Shown: positions 47,696-52,556 of the stretch, piece by piece
Layout: every line of letters starts with the position of its first letter
How positions within the stretch are numbered: the first letter of the stretch is position 1
NCBI GenBank assembly: GCA_903888485.1
Contig: CAISTS010000075.1
Span: forward strand, 1 to 52,556
Length of the DNA: 52,556 bases
Reading direction: 5' to 3'
Source: an uncultured bacterium
GTDB taxonomy: Bacteria > Pseudomonadota > Alphaproteobacteria > Rhodospirillales > Rhodospirillaceae
Notes under the pieces: model-generated
Told to the model about the DNA's origin: nothing
The model's input: the letters and a program-made list of their open reading frames with translations, nothing else
Databases searched by the model: none
Position numbers and translations under genes: made by a program

Positions 47696-48937
47696 GTGAT
47701 TGAATCGAAGCTGCTTACCGCGGTTCACGACTATGCAATTCGCCTGGACAAGGCCCGATACCGTCAACACCGAAGGCGCGACTTTCTGGAAGTTGACGGC
47801 AGTGCTTTCCCCGAATGGAAAGCATTGGCGCAGACCATAGGACCCGACCCTACGCCGCGCGCCGCGGTAGAATTCTACGCGAGTGTTATAATTCCCAGAG
47901 TGCGCCCGTCAGTTAAGGATAACCGTGTCCGCAACCTATTATTTCGATTCTGCGAGTCTCTTGGATCCGCGACAGAGCTTAGTGCCATCACGCAGGTTCA
48001 CGTTTCGAATTTCCGCAGCGAGCTAATTGCGCGCGAGTTCGCCAACTCCTCAATCAACCGGTATATGGACGATGTGTACGCCTTCTTGCGTTGCTGCCGG
48101 GATAACGGGCTGCTGAAATTCAAGTACAGGCGGCTCCGGCCATTTCCTACCGAACGCCGGCTGATCTACCTGTCCCCAAGCGAGTTGCATAGATTGCTGG
48201 AGGCGTCGCCGGTTCACTTGCGCCAGTTCCTGATATTCTTACTCGGCACGGGCGCGCGAAGAGCGGAGGCCGTCAATCTGACTTGGGATGACGTAACTTT
48301 TGCGCCGAGGCCCACGAAACGGTCCTGGGTAACGTTTCAGAAAACCAAGAACGGCCGGCCGCATTCGGTGCCGTTACCCGACCACGTGACCAGGATGCTA
48401 AAGGAAATGAAAGCTGCTCTGCCAAAGGGCTTTAAGCACGTCTTTAGCTACAAACCCAAGCGCGATGTTAGGAACGAGGCGGGCGTCTTAGTGCTCACGC
48501 ACGGCGTTTCGAAACACCTCGCTTACCCGAACCGGGACTTTCAAGCCGTGCGCCAAAGGGCCGCCCTACTGCACATCAACCTGCACTCGTGCCGACACAC
48601 CTATGCCACGCGATTGGTAACCGCCGGCGTGCCACTTCTCACGGTGAGCATGCTGCTCAACCACAAGAATGTCCAAAGTTCCGCGACCTATGTTCACCTG
48701 TCCCCCTCCCACCTCGAACATTCGATAGAGGTTCTGGACAGGCTTTCTCCGTCGAAGCCTTTAGGTGACATACGCTCCCTTTATGCCCGTCATTCACAGG
48801 CCTTCTCGGAGTGCTTCATTGACCTGGGCGTGCGACGAGCTAGTGTAAGTGAGGGAGTTGTCCGAAAGGAGTTGGTGTTGCCGAAGGGAACGGTACTTAG
48901 TGTGGCGGGTGTTCTCTTCCTTGCCTCGGCGACGTGA
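47696..48937 (+). CDS. Tyrosine recombinase / site-specific integrase
   Basis: 413 residues from GTG 47696, with GGAGGA upstream. It cuts and rejoins DNA at a specific site. N-terminal SAM-like core-binding domain (about 60-150). The catalytic domain holds Arg188 (TGARRAEA), Lys in KTKNGRPHS, His297 and Arg300 (LHSCRHTYAT), His323 (LLNHKNV) and the nucleophile Tyr332 (SATYVHL). The 80 residues after Tyr332 are longer than in most integrases. No excisionase, att repeat or tRNA is adjacent, so the element it came from is not delimited. Confidence 0.9.
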   Translation: MIESKLLTAVHDYAIRLDKARYRQHRRRDFLEVDGSAFPEWKALAQTIGPDPTPRAAVEFYASVIIPRVRPSVKDNRVRNLLFRFCESLGSATELSAITQVHVSNFRSELIAREFANSSINRYMDDVYAFLRCCRDNGLLKFKYRRLRPFPTERRLIYLSPSELHRLLEASPVHLRQFLIFLLGTGARRAEAVNLTWDDVTFAPRPTKRSWVTFQKTKNGRPHSVPLPDHVTRMLKEMKAALPKGFKHVFSYKPKRDVRNEAGVLVLTHGVSKHLAYPNRDFQAVRQRAALLHINLHSCRHTYATRLVTAGVPLLTVSMLLNHKNVQSSATYVHLSPSHLEHSIEVLDRLSPSKPLGDIRSLYARHSQAFSECFIDLGVRRASVSEGVVRKELVLPKGTVLSVAGVLFLASAT

Positions 48938-49102
48938 GCATAGTGCCCCATCTTGCCCATTGGCCCCGACTGTCGGGACGCACGGTGACGGGTCTTCCGC
49001 TGTATGACCTGGTTCCGGTCGTTCACTATTCAACTGACGAGGTGGCCTTGTTTCCATCACCGCCGGAGCTGTTCCACGCGCCGACGGGTTGTCCTGGCGA
49101 AG

Positions 49103-49570
49103 CTAGCGCCGGGAGCGCCGCCACTCCCAGGGTGCCACGAACTCACCAGCCCACACGCCGCGCTTCGCGGATTTAGCCGCCGTCTCTTTGGTGTCATACA
49201 GCTTCCCGCCGTACTGCCGATAGGCCAGCGCATAGCCGGCTTCGACCATTAACCCTCCGACGTCCCTGCCATCGGCTAGAGTGCAAACTGCAACGATGCG
49301 CCCGTAGCGATCCCGGTCGCGTTCGGTGCAGGACATGTATTCACCCGCGACGAGTTGGCGGAGGTACTTCGCCGCCTCCTGCCCGCACAGCCACGCCACC
49401 CCGTCACGTTGACAGGATTGTTTGCCCTCGGGAGCGTCGATGCCGAACAGCCTTACCCGCTCTTTGTTGAAGCGCAGCGTGTCGCCGTCGATCACGGCAG
49501 GCGAGCCAACGACATCCGCGCTCGCGGGTAATGCCGCCAGAAGCGCGCAGGCTAGGAGCCAACTCTTCAC
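49103..49570 (-). CDS. Thermonuclease (SNase-like) family protein, secreted
   Basis: 155 residues with signal peptide (to ASA, about residue 18). One staphylococcal-nuclease OB-fold: VIDGDTLRF, Arg and Asp/Glu in VRLFGIDAPEGKQ, and RDRYGRIVAVC. These give the calcium and catalytic residues expected for a phosphodiesterase. Two broken copies of the same gene lie upstream, at about 49890-50060 and 50520-50600. Confidence 0.9.
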   Translation of the reverse strand: MKSWLLACALLAALPASADVVGSPAVIDGDTLRFNKERVRLFGIDAPEGKQSCQRDGVAWLCGQEAAKYLRQLVAGEYMSCTERDRDRYGRIVAVCTLADGRDVGGLMVEAGYALAYRQYGGKLYDTKETAAKSAKRGVWAGEFVAPWEWRRSRR

Positions 49571-49600
49571 AGCCGCCCAACTCTTGGGGGCCGCGACAAT

Positions 49601-49801
49601 CTAGACCTTCAGATTGGCGGCGGCGTCTTTGCCGCGCTCGTTCACAACATCATAGGAGATTTTCTGGCCTTCATTCAGGCCGCTCAGGCCGGCGCGCTCC
49701 ACGGAGCTGATGTGCACGAACACGTCTTTGCCGCCGTTGTCCGGCTGAATAAAGCCGAAGCCTTTTGTTGAATTGAACCACTTCACGGTGCCGCTAGCCA
49801 T
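49601..49801 (-). CDS. Cold-shock protein, CspA family
   Basis: 66 residues, one cold-shock domain: the RNP motifs KGFGFIQP and VFVHIS are intact, with the start SGTVKWFNSTKGFG. It binds single-stranded RNA or DNA and acts as an RNA chaperone. AGGAG precedes the ATG. It lies between two nuclease copies. Confidence 0.96.
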   Translation of the reverse strand: MASGTVKWFNSTKGFGFIQPDNGGKDVFVHISSVERAGLSGLNEGQKISYDVVNERGKDAAANLKV

Positions 49802-49889
49802 CTCACGCTCCTACGAAACGCGCGCCCCGAACCCGGCGCCGGCCACATAATGCACGTCATGATTGGCGGCTTCAATGCCGGGCGATCAG

Positions 49890-50060
49890 GTTTAGTGGGC
49901 TCGACTTCGATTGCCCCCATCTCCGCGGCGTCGTAGATCTTGCCGCCGTACCGACGATAGGCGAGCGCCATGCCGGCTTTAACCCCTTCCTCTCCTAGGC
50001 CTCGACCAACAGCCAGAATACAGACGCCTACCGTGCGCCCGTAGCGGTCGCGGACCCTTT
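49890..50060 (-). pseudogene. SNase gene fragment, middle part
   Basis: Reading the minus strand gives RDRYGRTVGVCILAVGRG and then VKAGMALAYRRYGGKIYDA, matching RDRYGRIVAVCTLADGRD and EAGYALAYRQYGGKLYDT in the intact nuclease at 49103-49570. The signal peptide, DGDT region and C-terminal end are missing, and a stop lies upstream at the expected joining point. It is a decayed tandem copy. Confidence 0.82.
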
Positions 50061-50177
50061 AGCGCACGAGGGCGGGAATCTTCGAGTGCGAAGCGCGACC
50101 TTTCTCTCGACCTGTCGTTGATTATGTGAACCGGCGCCCACCGTCCCCCAACGACCGCCGGTGATGACGACCACTCA

Positions 50178-50219
50178 AGCCCCGACGCCCGTCCCCCCCA
50201 GGCCGCGGGGCTTTTCTTT
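50178..50219 (+). terminator. Orphan terminator-like hairpin
   Basis: AGCCCCG (50178-50184) and CGGGGCT (50206-50212) are followed by TTTCTTT. It reads as a terminator on the plus strand, where no gene is seen upstream, so either a small RNA or a leftover of a lost gene is possible. Confidence 0.35.
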
Positions 50220-50234
50220 GTAATGGAAGTCATC

Positions 50235-50486
50235 TCAGACTGGCCGCACGATGAAGTTCACCAATTTGCGCGCCAGCGGCAGGATAACAAGCAGCGTCGG
50301 GAAAGAGACGATCCAGCTCACGCCCCAGGCGCCCATCCACAGATCGAAGAAACGGTCAGTCAGGCCAATAGCTTTGAGCGTCGCTATCCCCGACACAATG
50401 AAGGTCATGCAGACAGACAAGATCAGCGGCATGACGAAGGGCGCCCACGACGCTGGCAGGCGGAGGTCTCTAGTCTGACTGGTCAC
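50235..50486 (-). CDS. DUF2798 small membrane protein
   Basis: 83 residues from GTG 50486. Two membrane helices (about 16-36 and 46-70), with the family features PFVMPLILSVCMTFIVSG and WIVSFPTLLVILPLARKLV. Function unknown. The frame continues upstream to 50759 but that part contains a nuclease fragment in another reading and is not used. Confidence 0.8.
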   Translation of the reverse strand: MTSQTRDLRLPASWAPFVMPLILSVCMTFIVSGIATLKAIGLTDRFFDLWMGAWGVSWIVSFPTLLVILPLARKLVNFIVRPV

Positions 50487-50519
50487 AGGCGAATTCCGTT
50501 GTATGGACCTGAGTTCTAC

Positions 50520-50600
50520 CGGGCTTAACCTTGGCCGGTTCACCGGACCGCCGCCATTCCCACGGCGGCATGAACTCGCCCGCGCAACCTTGCCGGCTTT
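50520..50600 (-). pseudogene. SNase gene fragment, C-terminal part
   Basis: The minus strand encodes CAGEFMPPWEWRRSGE, matching WAGEFVAPWEWRRSRR at the end of the intact nuclease. The sequence upstream does not continue the nuclease. As this tail lies 5' of the middle fragment on the same strand, the two cannot be parts of one simply split gene; at least three copies existed. Confidence 0.72.
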
Positions 50601-50614
50601 TTCCTCGGCTGGTG

Positions 50615-50806
50615 CTAAGAGCCACTGGTCTCGATCTCTCCCGTTGGGGCCGCAAGGCCGGCCTCTAGCCGTCGGACGACCGCCCTGATCTTCTCGGAAG
50701 GACCTACGTGCTGAGGGCCACCATAACCATCGAGTGCAAGGAGTAGCTGGCGCAGCCAATTACGCTGTGTGCGGGGCGGTATCCTGACCATTCGCTCGTG
50801 GATCAA
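50615..50806 (-). CDS. Doubtful small ORF, hypothetical
   Basis: 63 residues from ATG 50806. The open frame continues upstream as GNSSGVSLAVLAGGRLFRRF, with natural-looking composition, and then LRQLLLALDGYGGPQHVGP after the ATG. No family recognised, and no ribosome binding site. It may be the tail of a larger lost gene. Confidence 0.3.
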   Translation of the reverse strand: MIHERMVRIPPRTQRNWLRQLLLALDGYGGPQHVGPSEKIRAVVRRLEAGLAAPTGEIETSGS

Positions 50807-51078
50807 TGCACTTAATTCGTCATCGGTAAAGCGTCGAAAGAGGCGTCCTCCGGCGAGTACAGCAAGCGAAACGCCACTGCTATTGCCATGGAAAAGAAGC
50901 GCCAGCCCGAGGCGAAAAAGCGCGCAGCTATGGGGCGGACCTCTTCAAAGTAGACTTGCTGGTCCCCCGCGGCGCCTGATTGCCACAATGCCTAGGCAGC
51001 CCCGCGCGGCCCGACCGCTTCTCCCATCGCTTCGCCTGGGGGAAGCGGTGTTTGGCCCGCGCCGAGGCCTGCAATTGG

Positions 51079-51906
51079 CTAGGCGTTGCGCCGACGGCGC
51101 GCCAAGCCCCCTAGACCAAGAAGGCCCAAGCAGAGTAACGCAAGCGAGGCTGGTTCGGGAACGCCCTGCGGAGTGCCGCTGCCGTCGGTCGATGTTTCGC
51201 AGTCGGTCGATATCTGGTTGTTGATCATCGTTACGGATGCATCGGCGAAAGCTCTACCGCAAACAATGTTCGCCCCGGCATCCATGGTGATCGAAGACCC
51301 GGCGAGGATGGATCCAACGAATGAGGTGCCCGCGCCAAGAGTGGCTGCCGTTCCGGTCCACCAAAACACGTTATCAAAGAATGCACCGTTCGTCAGAAGT
51401 ACTGACGATGCGCTAGATGTGGTCAGCGCGCTCCCGATCAGGAAAATGAACTGCGCAGCAGCATCCCCGCCCCCGTCGAGCGTCAGCGCGCCCGTCAACT
51501 GAGCTGTCGTATCGAATTGATAAACACCGGGTGCTAGACTTCCAAGGCTTCCAACGCCGAGATCCCCACCCGTCAGGTTTTGAGTGACCGCGTAGGTGCC
51601 CAGGGTCGTGTACACCGAACCAAAAGCCGCTTTGGCGTCTATGGCGGGCCCATCGTTGATGTGGATTGTCCCGTCAACCACCGCTCCGGGCGGGAAACCG
51701 GTGACCGAGGTCCCCGGCGTCAAACCTACATCACCCGTGATTATTGTTGCACCGGTGCTGGTAATAGATGCGCCGGCGAGGATGGCGAAGGAGTTTGCGT
51801 CACCCAAGATAGGCGCGGCCCTTGCGGCGGATGTAGCGCACAGCAGGGCCGTAGAAAGAGCAGATGCCGCGAGTAGCGTGGTAATCTTCCGGCGGACGAT
51901 CGACAT
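51079..51906 (-). CDS. Ice-binding-like (DUF3494) protein with PEP-CTERM anchor
   Basis: 275 residues from ATG 51906, with AGGAG upstream. Signal peptide to about residue 30 (ARA). The DUF3494 ice-binding fold (about 32-235) shows the diagnostic LGDANSFAILAGASITSTG, ITGDVGLTPGTSVTGFPPG and late FVGSILAGSSITMDAGANI. The C-terminus has the PEP-CTERM signal: VPEPAS (from about 249), a hydrophobic helix, and RRRR. It is thus exported and probably sorted by an exosortase, none of which is in this window. Ice binding itself is not assured; many members act as adhesins. Confidence 0.92.
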   Translation of the reverse strand: MSIVRRKITTLLAASALSTALLCATSAARAAPILGDANSFAILAGASITSTGATIITGDVGLTPGTSVTGFPPGAVVDGTIHINDGPAIDAKAAFGSVYTTLGTYAVTQNLTGGDLGVGSLGSLAPGVYQFDTTAQLTGALTLDGGGDAAAQFIFLIGSALTTSSASSVLLTNGAFFDNVFWWTGTAATLGAGTSFVGSILAGSSITMDAGANIVCGRAFADASVTMINNQISTDCETSTDGSGTPQGVPEPASLALLCLGLLGLGGLARRRRNA

Positions 51907-52080
51907 AGAATTTCTCCTAAAGGCGTAAAGGCGAACTCGTGCCTTGAGCCTCTACTAGCAATAGCCGTGCCACTATCAAAACTAGCGCTGGTACAGTGGC
52001 TTGCAGCTTTCTGGTTATCCCTCCCTGGTGAAATGTGTAAAGAATCCGCGCAGTCATTACGCCGTTCGTTACAGTATCTC

Positions 52081-52556
52081 TCACCACTGGTTGGCCACGT
52101 TCCTGACGCACAATTTGGACAGGAAGGATCGCACCTGCTTAGTTCCTGCTTTCCCTTTCGCGCTCCTGGGGTTCGTGTCGATGGCACGGCCAGCCGTCGG
52201 CGCAACGCGGTTAACTTGCTTCGTGGTCTTGCCGATGGTTTCCAGGCTTTGGAGATGTTGAGGCGTCAATACCTGCCGCAGCGACGCCGTGTTGTCCTTC
52301 AGGTAGCCAAGCAGATCATCCGGGGAACCGTTGGCCCACGCATCTTTCCAGACGTTGCGCTGTAGCGCCTGCATAGCGTCAGGACGCGACCGGACAAAGC
52401 GAACGAGCTGACCGCACCATCTCCGGATTCTTGATAGCCGACGAAATGACTGCCACGGGAGCCTTAGGGCTCCACCTGCGAGCCCGGAAGCGGCCTGCAA
52501 GCCCTCCACATTGCGTTGGACCAACATCGGGTCAAGGCGGAGGACTTCGGAAATCA
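52081..52556 (-). pseudogene. 3' part of an unidentified gene, possibly frameshifted
   Basis: The frame is open from the window edge (the first ATG is at 52527) to the stop at 52081, so the true start is probably outside. The C-terminal half (ALQRNVWKDAWANGSPDDLL, LTPQHLQSLETIGK) looks like normal protein. Between about 52390 and 52460 the frame reads unnaturally (FRRLSRIRRWCGQ), while the next frame reads VAVISSAIKNPEMVRSARS. This suggests two compensating frameshifts in a decaying gene, or sequence errors. No family recognised; composition resembles phage or mobile-element proteins. Confidence 0.45.

Larger units (their letters stand above)
50487..51078. other. Mostly non-coding stretch with remnants
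   Basis: 592 bases holding the C-terminal nuclease fragment and one weak open frame on the minus strand (50615-50806, listed separately). The frame stays open upstream to about 50950. No RNA gene, repeat or promoter was recognised. Confidence 0.4.

Noticed and set aside
48934..49176. 80-codon ORF overlapping the recombinase stop by GTGA
   Set aside because: The overlap looks like coupling, but the protein is low-quality (Pro/Arg/Ser-rich) and runs into the 3' end of the nuclease gene on the other strand.

Overview
The window is high-GC, gene-dense bacterial DNA. It most likely comes from an alphaproteobacterium. The evidence is the DUF1476 protein (the zeta-type inhibitor of the alphaproteobacterial F1FO-ATPase), the block grxD-bolA-purL-purQ-purS-purC with DUF1476 and purB nearby, the Anbu proteasome-like operon, a class II DAHP synthase, and a large TonB-dependent receptor with an N-terminus typical of that class. 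A Micropepsales/Rhizomicrobium- or Rhodospirillales-like host is possible, but the sequence alone does not settle it.

Layout. (1) 0-4.2 kb: tRNA-Val(CAC), then a signalling cluster: a receiver-like protein that has lost its phosphorylation residues, a PAS-PAS hybrid histidine kinase, and a divergent stand-alone response regulator. (2) 4.6-15 kb: biosynthesis and housekeeping on the + strand: glmU-glmS (UDP-GlcNAc supply), a small glycosyltransferase, gor, class II DAHP synthase, nadE and glnS. A second, diverged copy of the glmS 3' end lies behind the glycosyltransferase gene, which looks like an insertion scar. (3) 15-16.7 kb: small uncharacterised genes, including two paralogues and a small membrane protein. 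(4) 16.8-22.5 kb: the Anbu operon (circularly permuted ATP-grasp, alpha-E, transglutaminase, Anbu protease), then trmJ and rpsD. (5) 22.5-28.4 kb: a hot-dog thioesterase, a subclass B3 metallo-beta-lactamase-fold protein, then grxD, bolA and the purine operon purC-purS-purQ-purL on the minus strand.

(6) 28.4-38.9 kb: an accessory block that appears to have landed between purC and DUF1476/purB. Two secreted paralogues of about 726-728 residues each carry a carboxypeptidase-regulatory-like domain, one c-type haem site (CMLCH) and a beta-propeller-like C-terminal part. They flank a TonB-dependent receptor. An NRDE/TANGO2 protein and a CBS-domain protein with an FNR/FixK-like box follow. A decayed partial copy of purB marks the right edge. 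This module is the best candidate in the window for an undescribed system, probably outer-membrane uptake coupled to periplasmic redox or lyase chemistry; its substrate is unknown.

(7) 38.9-46.3 kb: DUF1476, a palindromic repeat, purB, a collapsed HlyD-type adaptor gene, a beta-helix membrane protein, a methyltransferase, a cupin and a secreted serine hydrolase. (8) 46.3-52.6 kb: a fragmented, recombination-marked region. It holds a radC 3' fragment, two secreted cysteine-rich paralogues, a tyrosine recombinase, one intact and two broken nuclease (SNase) copies, a cold-shock protein, a DUF2798 membrane protein, an ice-binding-like protein with a PEP-CTERM anchor, and a truncated, possibly frameshifted ORF at the window edge.

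All assignments are from reading the sequence; no database search was run.
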